From: Ectobius pallidus
Taxonomy: Eukaryota; Arthropoda; Insecta; Blattodea; Ectobiidae
DNA length: 64,000 bases
Assembly: GCA_964059195.1 (NCBI GenBank)
Contig: CAXKWD010000014.1
Coordinates: 1,426,001-1,490,000, forward strand
Direction of reading: 5' to 3'
A program made the position numbers and the translations under genes. Below are positions 37,100 to 50,018 of the stretch, in pieces; position 1 is the stretch's first letter; each line of letters starts with the position of its first letter. The notes under the pieces are model-generated. The model was not told the DNA's origin and did no database searches. It was given only the letters and a program-made list of their open reading frames with translations.

Positions 37100-39909
37100 T
37101 TGTAAATTTTACTTTAATAGAAAGAATACTGTTGCCTAGCAATGAGTTTTAAAACACGAAAGTGTTGCCGAGCAATGCCATTTTAAACCGGAAACTGTGG
37201 CCTAGCAATGCCATCAAAAAGAACTGTTGCTTAGCAATGTAATTTTAAACACAATATTGCTACCTATTAAAAGCTTTTAAAAAAAGATACTGTTGCGTAG
37301 CAATGTCAATTTCTGATTCGAAACCTTTACCTTTCAATGCATTTTCCCAAGTAGAAACTTCTTCCTAGCAACGTAATTTTTAAAGACAATTTGGCTACCT
37401 AAGAATGTAATTTTTCTATCACGAATGTTTTGCCTAGCCATGCCAGTCTAAACCGGAAACTGTAGCCTAGCAATGAAGTTTTAAAACACCTGACTGTTGC
37501 TTAGCAATGACATTTTGAACATGAAACTGTAGCTTAGCAATGCCATCTCCAAATACGAAACTGTTGCCAGCAATGTCTTCTATAAGGAAAAGTTTTTGAT
37601 CCTTCAATGATCAATACATACAATGAAAATATCGGTGATATGCTAATGTCAAAACATGGGTTGTAAATTTTACTTTAATAGAAAGAATACTGTTGCCTAG
37701 CAATGAGTTTTAAAACACGAAAGTGTTGCCTAGCAATGCCATTTTAAACCAGAAACTTTTGCCTAGCAATGTCATCAAAAAGAACTGTTGCTTAGCAATG
37801 TCATTTTTGAACACAATATTGCTACCTATTATAAACTTTTAAAAAATATACTGTTGCGTAGCAATGTCAATATCAGACACAAATCTTTTACCTTTCAATG
37901 CATTTTTCATGTCGAAACTTTTTCCTAGCAATGTAATTTTTAAAGACAATTTGGCTGCCTAACAATGTAATTTTTCTATCAGGAAAGGTTTGCCTAGCAA
38001 TCCCAGTCTAAACCGGAAACTGTTGCCTAGCAATTAAGTTTTAAAACAGCTGACTCTTGCTTAGCAATGACATTTTGAACATGAAACTGTAGCTTAGCAA
38101 TGCCATCTCCAAATACGAAACTGTTGCCAGCAATGTCTTCTATAAGGAAAAGTTTTTGATCCTTCAATGATCAATACATACAATGAAAATATCGGTGATA
38201 TGCTAATGTCAAAACATGGGTTGTAAATTTTACTTTAATAGAAAGAATACTGTTGCCTAGCAATGAGTTTTAAAACACAAAAGTGTTGCCTAGCAATGCC
38301 ATTTTAAACCAGAAACTGTTGCCTAGCAATGTCATCAAAAAGAACTGTTGCTTAGCAATGTCATTTTTGAACACAATATTGCTACCTATTAAAAGCTTTT
38401 AAAAAAAGATACTGTTGCGTAGCAATGTCAATTTCTGACACGAAACCTTTACCTTTCAATGCATTTTCCCAAGTAGAAACTTCTTCCTAGCAATGTAATT
38501 TTTAAAGACAATTTGGCTGCCTATCAACGTAATTTTTCTATCACGAATGTTTTCCTAGCCATGCCAGTCTAAACCGGAAACTGTAGCCTAGCAATGAAGT
38601 TTTAAAACACCTGACTGTTGCTTAGCAATGACATTTTGAACAACAAACTGTAGCTTAGCAATGCCATCTCCAAATACGAAACTGTTGCCTAGCAATGTCA
38701 TCTATAAGGAATAGTTTTTAATCCTTCAATGATCAATACATACAATGAAAATATCGGTGATATGCTAATGTCAAAACATGGGTTGTAAATTTTACTTTAA
38801 TAGAAAGAATACTGTTGCCTAGCAATTAGTTTTAAAACACGAAAGTGTTGCCTAGCAATGCCATTTTAAACCGGAAACTGTTGCCTAGCAATGTCCTCAA
38901 AAAGAACTGTTGCTTAGCAATGGCATTTTTAAACACAATATTGCTACCTATTAAAAGCTTTTAAAAAAAGATACTGTTGCGTAGCAATGTCAATTTCTGA
39001 CACGAAACCTTTACCTTTCAATGCATTTTTCAAATTCGAAACTTCTTCCTTGCAATGTAATTTTTAAAGACAATTTGGCTACCTAAGAATGTAATTTTTC
39101 TATCACGAATGTTTTGCCTAGCCATGCCAGTCTAAACCGGAAACTGTTGCCTAGCAATGAAGTTTTATAACACCTGACTGTTGCTTAGCAATGACATTTT
39201 GAATAAGAAACTGTAGCTTAGCAATGGCATCTCCAAATACGAAACTGTTGCCTAGCAATGTCTTCTATAAGGAATAGCCTTTAATCCCTCAATGATCAAT
39301 ACATACAATGAAAATATCGGTGATATGCTAATGGCATAACAGGGGTTGTAAATTTTTCTTTAATAGAAAAGAATACTGTTGCCTAGCAATGAGTTTTAAA
39401 ACACGAAAGTGTTGCCTAGCAATGCCATTTTAAACAGGAAACTGTTGCCTAGCAATGCCATCAAAAAGAACTGTTGATTAGCAATGTAATTTTTGAACAC
39501 AATATTGCTACCTATTTAAAGCTTTTAAAAAAAGATACTGTTGCGTAGCAATGTCAATTTCTGACACGAAACCTTTACCTTTCAATGCATTTTCCAAAGT
39601 CGAAACTTCTTCCTAGCAATGTAATTTTTAAAGACAATTTGGCTGCATATCAACGTAATTTTTCTATCACGAATGTTTTTCCTAGCCATGCCAGTCTAAA
39701 CCGGAAACTGTAGCATAGCAATGAAGTTTTAAAACACCTGACTGTTGCTTAGCAATGACATTTAGAACAAGATACTGTAGCTTAGCAATGCCATCTCCAA
39801 ATACGAAACTGTTGCCTAGCAATGTCATCTATAAGGAATAGTTTTTAATCCTTCAATGATCAATAGATACAATGAAAATATCGGTGATATGGTAATGTCA
39901 AACCATGGG
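37100..39909. repeat. Linking monomers F, E/H, E, B, C
   Basis: Monomers start at 37100 (F left, then class E and B-like, ending with the shortened core at 37563), 37661 (E left, H right, shortened core at 38123), 38221 (E), 38783 (B) and 39346 (C). The first two are multi-class mosaics. The last three are ordinary class members. Confidence 0.83.
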
Positions 39910-41593
39910 TTGTAAATTTTACTTTAATAGAAAGAATACTGTTGCCTAGCAATGAGTTTTAAAACACGAAAGTGTTGCCGAGCAATGCCATATTAAACCG
40001 GAAACTGTGGCCTAGCAATGCCATCAAAAAGAACTGTTGCTTTGCAATGTAATTTTAAACACAATATTGCTACCTATTATAAACCTTTAAATAATATACT
40101 GTTGCGTAGCAATGTCAATTTCAGACACGAAATTTTTACCTTTCAATGCATTTATGAAAGTCGAAACTTTTTCCTAGCAATGTAATTTTTAAATACAATT
40201 TGACTGCCTAACAATGTAATTTTTCTATCACGAAAGTTTTCCCTAGCCATGCCAGTCTAAAAAGAAACTGTAGCCTAGCAATGAAGTTTTAAAACACCTG
40301 ACTGTTGCTTAGCAATGACATTTTGAACAAGAAACTGTAGCTTAGCAATGCCATCTCCAAATACGAAACTGTTGCCTAGCAATGTCATCTATAAGGAATA
40401 GTTTTTAATCCCTCAATGATCAATACATACAATGAAAATATCGGTGATATGCTAATGGCAAAACATTGGTTGTAAATTTTGCTTTAATAGAAAGAATACT
40501 GTTGCCTAGCAATGAGTTTTAAAACACGAAAGTGTTGCCTAGCAATGCCATTTTAAACCGCAAACTGTTGCCTAGCAATGTCATCAAAAAGAACTGTTGC
40601 TTAGTAATGTCATTTTTAAACACAATATTGCTACATATTATAAACTTTTAAAAATATACTGTTGTGTAGCAATGTTAATTTCAGACACCAAACTTTTACT
40701 TTTCAATGCATTTTTAAAAGTCTAAACGTTTTCCTAGCAATGTAATTTTTAAAGACAATTTGGCTGCTTAACAATGTAATTTTTCTATGACGAAAGTTTT
40801 GCCTAGCCATGCCAGTCTAAACCGGAAACTGCTGCCTAGCAATTAAGTTTTAAAACAACTGACTCTTGCTTAGCAATGACATTTTGAACAAGAAACTGTA
40901 GCTTAGCAATGCCATCTCCAAATACGAAACTGTTGCCTAGCAAAGTCATCTATAACGAATAGTTTTTAATCCTTCAATGATCAATAGATACAATGAAAAT
41001 ATCGGTGATATGCTAATGTCAAAACATGGGTTGTAAATTTTACTTTAATAGAAAGAATACTGTTGCCTAGCAATGAGTTTTAAAACACGAAAGTGTTGCC
41101 TAGCAATGCCATTTTAAACCAGAAACTGTTGCCTAGCAATGTCATCAAAAAGAACTGTTGCTTAGGAATGTCATTTTTTAACACAATATTGCTACCTATT
41201 TAAAGCTTTTAAAAAAAGATACTGTTGCGTAGCAATGTCAATTTCTGACACGAAACCTTTACCTTTCAATGCATTTTCCAAAGTCGAAACTTCTTCCTAG
41301 CAATGTAATTTTTAAAGACAATTTGGCTGCATATCAACGTAATTTTTCTATCACGAATGTTTTTCCTAGCCATGCCAGTCTAAACCGGAAACTGTAGCAT
41401 AGCAATGAAGTTTTAAAACACCTGACTGTTGCTTAGCAATGACATTTAGAACAAGAAACTGTAGCTTAGCAATGCCATCTCCAAATACGAAACTGTTGCC
41501 TAGCAATGTCATCTATAAGGAATAGTTTTTAATCCTTCAATGATCAATAGATACAATGAAAATATCGGTGATATGGTAATGTCAAACCATGGG
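39910..41593. repeat. 3-mer F-D-E, copy 1 (1,684 bp)
   Basis: Monomers start at 39910 (F), 40470 (D) and 41031 (E with TTAGGAATG, ending in class C). Lengths are 560-561-563. The F unit carries GCCATATTAAACC and TTGCTTTGCAATG. The D unit carries ACTGCTGCC and GCAAAGTCATC at its right end, which also appear at 47769, 53386 and 59573. Confidence 0.9.
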
Positions 41594-43277
41594 TTGTAAA
41601 TTTTACTTTAATAGAAAGAATACTGTTGCCTAGCAATGAGTTTTAAAACACGAAAGTGTTGCCGAGCAATGCCATATTAAACCGGAAACTGTGGCCTAGC
41701 AATGCCATCAAAAAGAACTGTTGCTTTGCAATGTAATTTTAAACACAATATTGCTACCTATTATAAACCTTTAAATAATATACTGTTGCGTAGCAATGTC
41801 AATTTCAGACACGAAATTTTTACCTTTCAATGCATTTATGAAAGTCGAAACTTTTTCCTAGCAATGTAATTTTTAAATACAATTTGACTGCCTAACAATG
41901 TAATGTTTCTATCACGAAAGTTTTCCCTAGCCATGCCAGTCTAAAAAGAAACTGTAGCCTAGCAATGAAGTTTTAAAACACCTGACTGTTGCTTAGCAAC
42001 GACATTTTGAACAAGAAACTGTAGCTTAGCAATGCCATCTCCAAATACGAAACTGTTGCCTAGCAATGTCATCTATAAGGAATAGTTTTTAATCCCTCAA
42101 TGATCAATACATACAATGAAAATATCGGTGATATGCTAATGGCAAAACATTGGTTGTAAATTTTGCTTTAATAGAAAGAATACTGTTGCCTAGCAATGAG
42201 TTTTAAAACACGAAAGTGTTGCCTAGCAATGCCATTATAAACCGCAAACTGTTGCCTAGCAATGTCATCAAAAAGAACTGTTGCTTAGTAATGTCATTTT
42301 TAAACACAATATTGCTACATATTATAAACTTTTAAAAATATACTGTTGTGTAGCAATGTTAATTTCAGACACCAAACTTTTACTTTTCAATGCATTTTTA
42401 AAAGTCTAAACGTTTTCCTAGCAATGTAATTTTTAAAGACAATTTGGCTGCTTAACAATGTAATTTTTCTATGACGAAAGTTTTGCCTAGCCATGCCAGT
42501 CTAAACCGGAAACTGTTGCCTAGCAATTAAGTTTTAAAACAACTGACTCTTGCTTAGCAATGACATTTTGAACAACAAACTGTAGCTTAGCAATGCCATC
42601 TCCAAATACGAAACTGTTGCCTAGCAATGTCATCTATAACGAATAGTTTTTAATCCTTCAATTATCAATAGATACAATGAAAATATCGGTGATATGCTAA
42701 TGTCAAAACATGGGTTGTAAATTTTACTTTAATAGAAAGAATACTGTTGCCTAACAATGAGTTTTAAAACACGAAAGTGTTGCCTAGCAATGCCATTTTA
42801 AACCAGAAACTGTTGCCTAGCAATGTCATCAAAAAGAACTGTTGCTTAGGAATGTCATTTTTGAACACAATATTGCTACCTATTTAAAGCTTTTAAAAAA
42901 AGATACTGTTGCGTAGCAATGTCAATTTCTGACACGAAACCTTTACCTTTCAATGCATTTTCCAAAGTCGAAACTTCTTCCTAGCAATGTAATTTTTAAA
43001 GACAATTTGGCTGCATATCAACGTAATTTTTCTATCACGAATGTTTTTCCTAGCCATGCCAGTCTAAACCGGAAACTGTAGCATAGCAATGAAGTTTTAA
43101 AACACCTGACTGTTGCTTAGCAATGACATTTAGAACAAGAAACTGTAGCTTAGCAATGCCATCTCCAAATACGAAACTGTTGCCTAGCAATGTCATCTAT
43201 AAGGAATAGTTTTTAATCCTTCAATGATCAATAGATACAATGAAAATATCGGTGATATGGTAATGTCAAACCATGGG
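41594..43277. repeat. 3-mer F-D-E, copy 2 (1,684 bp)
   Basis: Monomers start at 41594 (F), 42154 (D) and 42715 (E). The F unit has two marks absent from copy 1: AATGTAATGTTTC near 41898 and CAACGACATT near 41998. Both recur in the monomer at 60698. That far copy therefore descends from this copy, or the reverse, rather than from copy 1. Confidence 0.9.
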
Positions 43278-44401
43278 TTGTAAATTTTACTTTAATAGAA
43301 AGAATACTGTTGCCTAGCATTGAGTTTTAAAACACGAAAGTGTTGCCTAGCAATGCCATTTTAAACCGGAAACTGTTGCCTAGCAATGCCATCAAAAAGA
43401 ACTGTTGCTTAGCAATGTAATTTTAAACACAATATTGCTACCTATTATAAACTTTTAAATAATATACTGTTGCGTAGCAATGTCAATTTCTGACACGAAA
43501 CCTTTACCTTTCAATGCATTTTCCCAAGTAGAAACTTCTTCCTAGCAATGTAATTTTTAAAGACAATTTGGCTGCCTATCAACGTAATTTTTCTATCACG
43601 AATGTTTTTCCTAGCCATGCCAGTCTAAACCGGAAACTGTAGCCTAGCAATGAAGTTTTAAAACACCTGACTGTTGCTTAGCAATGACATTTTGAACAAC
43701 AAACTGTAGCTTAGCAATGCCATCTTCAAATACGAAACTGTTGCCTAGCAATGTCATCTATAAGGAATAGTTTTTAATCCTTCAATGATCAATACATACA
43801 ATGAAAATATCGGTGATATGCTAATGTCAAAACATGGGTTGTAAATTTTACTTTAATAGAAAGAATACTGTTGCCTAGCAATTAGTTTTAAAACACGAAA
43901 GTGTTGCCTAGCAATGCCATTTTAAACCGGAAACTGTTGCCTAGCAATGTCCTCAAAAAGAACTGTTGCTTAGCAATGGCATTTTTAAACACAATATTGC
44001 TACCTATTAAAAGCTTTTAAAAAAAGATACTGTTGCGTAGCAATGTCAATTTCTGACACGAAACCTTTACCTTTCAATGCATTTTTCAAATTCGAAACTT
44101 CTTCCTAGCAATGTAATTTTTAAAGACAATTTGGCTACCTAAGAATGTAATTTTTCTATCACGAATGTTTTGCCTAGCCATGCCAGTCTAAACCGGAAAC
44201 TGTTGCCTAGCAATTAAGTTTTAAAACAACTGACTCTTGCTTAGCAATGACATTTTGAACAACAAACTGTAGCTTAGCAATGCCATCTCCAAATACGAAA
44301 CTGTTGCCTAGCAATGTCATCTATAACGAATAGTTTTTAATCCTTCAATTATTAATAGATACAATGAAAATATCGGTGATATGCTAATGTCAAAACATGG
44401 G
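43278..44401. repeat. Linking monomers I/E and B/D
   Basis: The monomer at 43278 has a class I head (GCATTGAG) and a class E right part, like 32049. The monomer at 43839 is class B until about 44205, then class D-like (GCAATTAAG, AACTGACTCTTGC, ATAACGAATAG). They join the 3-mers to the 10-mers. Confidence 0.82.
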
Positions 44402-47400
44402 TTGTAAATTTTACTTTAATAGAAAGAATACTGTTGCCTAGCAATGAGTTTTAAAACACGAAAGTGTTGCCTAGCAATGCCATTTTAAACCTGAAACTGT
44501 TGCCTAGCAATGTCATCAAAAAGAACTGTTGCTTAGCAATGTCATTTTTGAACACAATATTGCTACCTATTAAAAGCTTTTAAAAAAAGATACTGTTGCG
44601 TAGCAATGTCAATTTCTGATTCGAAACCTTTACCTTTCAATGCATTTTCCCAAGTAGAAACTTCTTCCTAGCAACGTAATTTTTAAAGACAATTTGGCTA
44701 CCTAAGAATGTAATTTTTCTATCACGAATGTTTTGCCTAGCCATGCCAGTCTAAACCGGAAACTGTTGCCTAGCAATGAAGTTTTATAACACCTGACTGT
44801 TGCTTAGCAATGACATTTTGAATAAGAAACTGTAGCTTAGCAATGGCATCTCCAAATACGAAACTGTTGCCTAGCAATGTCTTCTATAAGGAATAGCCTT
44901 TAATCCCTCAATGATCAATACATACAATGAAAATATCGGTGATATGCTAATGGCATAACAGGGGTTGTAATTTTTCCTTAATAGAAAAGAATACTGTTGC
45001 CTAGCAATGAGTTTTAAAACACGAAAGTGTTGCCTAGCAATGCCATTTTAAACCGGAAACTGTTGCCTAGCAATGCCATCAAAAAGAACTGTTGTTTAGC
45101 AAAGTCATTTTTAAACACAATATTGCTACCTATTATAAACTTTTAAAAAATATACTGTTGCGTAGCAATGTCAATATCAGACACAAATCTTTTACCTTTT
45201 AATGCATTTTTCATGTCGAAACTTTTTCCTAGCAATGTAATTTTTAAAGACAATTTGGCTGCCTAACAATGTAATTTTTCTATCAGGAAAGGTTTGCCTA
45301 GCAATCCCAGTCTAAACCGGAAACTGTTGCCTAGCAATTAAGTTTTAAAACAGCTGACTCTTGCTTAGCAATGACATTTTGAACATGAAACTGTAGCTTA
45401 GCAATGCCATCTCCAAATACGAAACTGTTGCCAGCAATGTCTTCTATAAGGAAAAGTTTTTGATCCTTCAATGATCAATACATACAATGAAAATATCGGT
45501 GATATGCTAATGTCAAAACATGGGTTGTAAATTTTACTTTAATAGAAAGAATACTGTTGCCTAGCATTGAGTTTTAAAACACGAAAGTGTTGCCTAGCAA
45601 TGCCATTTTAAACCGGAAACTGTTGCCTAGCAATGCCATCAAAAAGAACTGTTGCTTAGCAATGTAATTTTAAACACAATATTGCTACCTATTATAAACT
45701 TTTAAATAATATACTGTTGCATAGCAATGTCAATTTCTGACACGAAACCTTTACCTTTCAATGCATTTTCCCAAGTAGAAACTTCTTCCTAGCAATGTAA
45801 TTTTTAAAGACAATTTGGCGGCCTATCAACGTAATTTTTCTATCACGAATGTTTTTCCTAGCCATGCCAGTCTAAACCGGAAACTGTAGCCTAGCAATGA
45901 AGTTTTAAAACACCTGACAGTTGCTTAGCAATGACATTTTGAACAACAAACTGTAGCTTAGCAATGCCATCTCCAAATACGAAACTGTTGCCTAGCAATG
46001 TCATCTATAAGGAATAGTTTTTAATCCTTCAATGATCAATACATACAATGAAAATATCGGTGATATGCTAATGTCAGAACATGGGTTGTAAATTTTACTT
46101 TAATAGAAAGAATACTGTTGCTTAGCAATTAGTTTTAAAACACGAAAGTGTTGCCTAGCAATGCCATTTTAAACCGGAAACTGTTGCCTAGCAATGTCCT
46201 CAAAAAGAACTGTTGCTTAGCAATGGCATTTTTAAACACAATATTGCTACCTATTAAAAGCTTTTAAAAAAAGATACTGTTGCGTAGCAATGTCAATTTC
46301 TGACACGAAACCTTTACCTTTCAATGCATTTTTCAAATTCGAAACTTCTTCCTAGCAATGTAATTTTTAAAGACAATTTGGCTACCTAAGAATGTAATTT
46401 TTCTATCACGAATGTTTTGCCTAGCCATGCCAGTCTAAACCGGAAACTGTTGCCTAGCAATGAAGTTTTATAACACCTGACTGTTGCTTAGCAATGACAT
46501 TTTGAATAAGAAACTGTAGCTTAGCAATGGCATCTCCAAATACGAAACTGTTGCCTAGCAATGTCTTCTATAAGGAATAGCCTTTAATCCCTCAATGATC
46601 AATACATACAATGAAAATATCGGTGATATGCTAATGGCATAACAGGGGTTGTAAGTTTTTCCTTAATAGAAAAGTATACTGTTGGCTAGCAATGAGTTTT
46701 AAAACACGAAAGTTTTGCCTAGCAATGCCATTTTAAACCGGAAACTGTTGCCTAGCAATGCCATCAAAAAGAACTGTTGTTTAGCAAAGTCATTTTTAAA
46801 CACAATATTGCTACCTATTATAAACTTTTAAAAAATATACTGTTGCGTAGCAATGTCAATATCAGACACAAATCTTTTACCTTTCAATGCATTTTTCATG
46901 TCGAAACTTTTTCCTAGCAATGTAATTTTTAAAGACAATTTGGCTGCCTAACAATGTAATATTTCTATCAGGAAAGGTTTGCCTAGCAATCCCAGTCTAA
47001 ACCGGAAACTGTTGCCTAGCAATTAAGTTTTAAAACAGCTGACTCTTGCTTAGCAATGACATTTTGAACATGAAACTGTAGCTTAGCAATGCCATCTCCA
47101 AATACGAAACTGTTGCCAGCAATGTCTTCTATAAGGAAACGTTTTTGATCCTTCAATGATCAATACATACAATGAAAATATCGGTGATATGCTAATGTCA
47201 AAACATGGGTTGTAAATTTTACTTTAATAGAAAGAATACTGTTGCCTAGCATTGAGTTTTTAAACACGAAAGTGTTGCCAAGCAATGCCATTTTAAACCG
47301 GAAACTGTTGCCTAGCAATGCCATCAAAAAGAACTGTTGCTTAGCAATGTAATTTTAAACACAATATTTCTACCTATTATAAACTTTTAAATAATATACT

Positions 47401-50018
47401 GTTGCGTAGCAATGTCAATTTCAGACACGAAACTTTACCTTTCAATGAATTTTTGAAAGTCGAAACTTTTTCCTAGCAATGTAATTTTTAAATACAATTT
47501 GACTGCCTAACAATGTAATTTTTCTATCACGAAAGTTTTCCCTAGCCATGCCAGTCTAAAAGGAAACTGTTGCCTAGCAATGAAGTTTTAAAACACCTGA
47601 CTGTTGCTTAGCAATGACATTTCGAATTAGAAACTGTAGGTTAGCAATGCCATCTCCAAATACGAAACTGTTGCCTAGCAATGTCATCTATAAGGAATAG
47701 CCTTTAATCCCTCAATGATCAATACATACAATGAAAATATCGGTGATATGATAATGGCATAACAGGGGTTGTAAATTTTTCTTTAATAGAAAAGAATACT
47801 GTTGCCTAGCAATGAGTTTTAAAACACGAAAGTGTTGCCTAGCAATGCCATTTTAAACCGCAAACTGTTGCCTAGCAATGCCATCAAAAAGAACTGTTGA
47901 TTAGCAAAGTCATTTTTAAACACAATATTGCTACCTATTAAAAACTTTTAAAAAATATACTGTTGCGTAGCAATGTCAATATCAGACACAAATCTTTTAC
48001 CTTTCAATGCGTTTTTCATGTCGAGACTTTTTCCTAGCAATGTAATTTTTAAAGACAATTTGGCTGCTTAACAATGTAATTTTTCTATGACGAAAGTTTT
48101 GTCTAGCCATGCCAGTCTAAACCGGAAACTGCTGCCTAGCAATTAAGTTTTAAAACAACTGACTCTTGCTTAGCAATGACATTTTGAACAAGAAACTGTA
48201 GCTTAGCAATGCCATCTCCAAATACGAAACTGTTGCCTAGCAAAGTCATCTATAACGAATAGTTTTTAATCCTTCAATGATCAATAGATACAATGAAAAT
48301 ATCGGTGATATGCTAATGTCAAAACATGGGTTGTAAATTTTACTTTAATAGAAAGAATACTGTTGCCTAGCAATGAGTTTTAAAACACGAAAGTGTTGCC
48401 TAGCAATGCCATTTTAAACCAGAAACTGTTGCCTAGCAATGTCATCAAAAAGAACTGTTGCTTAGCAATGGCATTTTTAAACACAATATTGCTACCTATT
48501 AAAAGCTTTTAAAAAAAGATACTGTTGCGTAGCAATGTCAATTTCTGACACGAAACCTTTACCTTACAATGCATTTTTCAAATTCGAAACTTCTTCCTAG
48601 CAATGTAATTTTTAAAGACAATTTGGCTACCTAAGAATGTAATTTTTCTATCACGAATGTTTTGCCTAGCCATGCCAGTCTAAACCGGAAACTGTTGCCT
48701 AGCAATGAAGTTTTATAACACCTGACTGTTGCTTAGCAATGACATTTTGAATAAGAAACTGTAGCTTAGCAATGGCATCTCCAAATACGAAACTGTTGCC
48801 TAGCAATGTCTTCTATAAGGAATAGCCTTTAATCCCTCAATGATCAATACATACAATGAAAATATCGGTGATATGCTAATGGCATAACAGGGGTTGTAAA
48901 TTTTTCTTTAATAGAAAAGAATACTGTTGCCTAGCAATGAGTTTTAAAACACGAAAGTGTTGCCTAGCAATGCCATTTTAAACAGGAAACTGTTGCCTAG
49001 CAATGCCATCAAAAAGAACTGTTGATTAGCAATGTAATTTTTGAACACAAAATTGCTACCTATTTAAAGCTTTTAAAAAAAGATACTGTTGCGTAGCAAT
49101 GTCAATTTCTGACACGAAACCTTTACCTTTCAATGCATTTTCCAAAGTCGAAACTTCTTCCTAGCAATGTAATTTTTAAAGACAATTTGGCTGCATATCA
49201 ACGTAATTTTTCTATCACGAATGTTTTTCCTAGCCATGCCAGTCTAAACCGGAAACTGTAGCATAGCAATGAAGTTTTAAAACACCTGACTGTTGCTTAG
49301 CAATGACATTTAGAACAAGAAACTGTAGCTTAGCAATGCCATCTCCAAATACGAAACTGTTGCCTAGCAATGTCATCTATAAGGAATAGTTTTTAATCCT
49401 TCAATGATCAATAGATACAATGAAAATATCGGTGATATGGTAATGTCAAACCATGGGTTGTAAATTTTACTTTAATAGAAAGAATACTGTTGCCTAGCAA
49501 TGAGTTTTAAAACACGAAAGTGTTGCCGAGCAATGCCATTTTAAACCGGAAACTGTGGCCTAGCAATGCCATCAAAAAGAACTGTTGCTTAGCAATGTAA
49601 TTTTAAACACAATATTGCTACCTATTATAAACTTTTAAATAATATACTGTTGCGTAGTAATGTCAATTTCAGACACGAAACTTTTACATTTCAATGCATT
49701 TATGAAAGTCGAAACTTTTTCCTAGCAATGTAATTTTTAAATACAATTTGACTGCCTAACAATGTAATTTTTCTATCACGAAAGGTTTGCCTAGCAATGC
49801 CAGTCTAAACCGGAAACTGTTGCCTAGCAATTAAGTTTTAAAACAGCTGACTCTTGCTTAGCAATGAGATTTTGAACATGAAACTGTAACTTAGCAATGC
49901 CATCTCCAAATACGAAACTGTTGCCTAGCAATGTCTTCTATAAGGAAAAGTTTTTGATCCTTCAATGATCAATACATACAATGAAAATATCGGTGATATG
50001 CTAATGTCAAACCATGGG
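44402..50018. repeat. 10-mer higher-order repeat, copy 1 (5,617 bp)
   Basis: Monomers start at 44402 (E with AAACCTGAAAC and CTGATTCG), 44965 (H), 45525 (I), 46086 (B with TTGCTTAGCAATTAG), 46649 (H), 47210 (I), 47769 (H-like with CCGCAAAC), 48331 (E/B), 48894 (C) and 49458 (F). Lengths are 563-560-561-563-561-559-562-563-564-561. Every one of these is repeated in copy 2. Inside the 10-mer the E/B-H-I order itself occurs twice, so it has an internal 3-mer ancestry. Shortened cores GTTGCCAGCAATG lie at 45427 and 47112. Confidence 0.95.
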
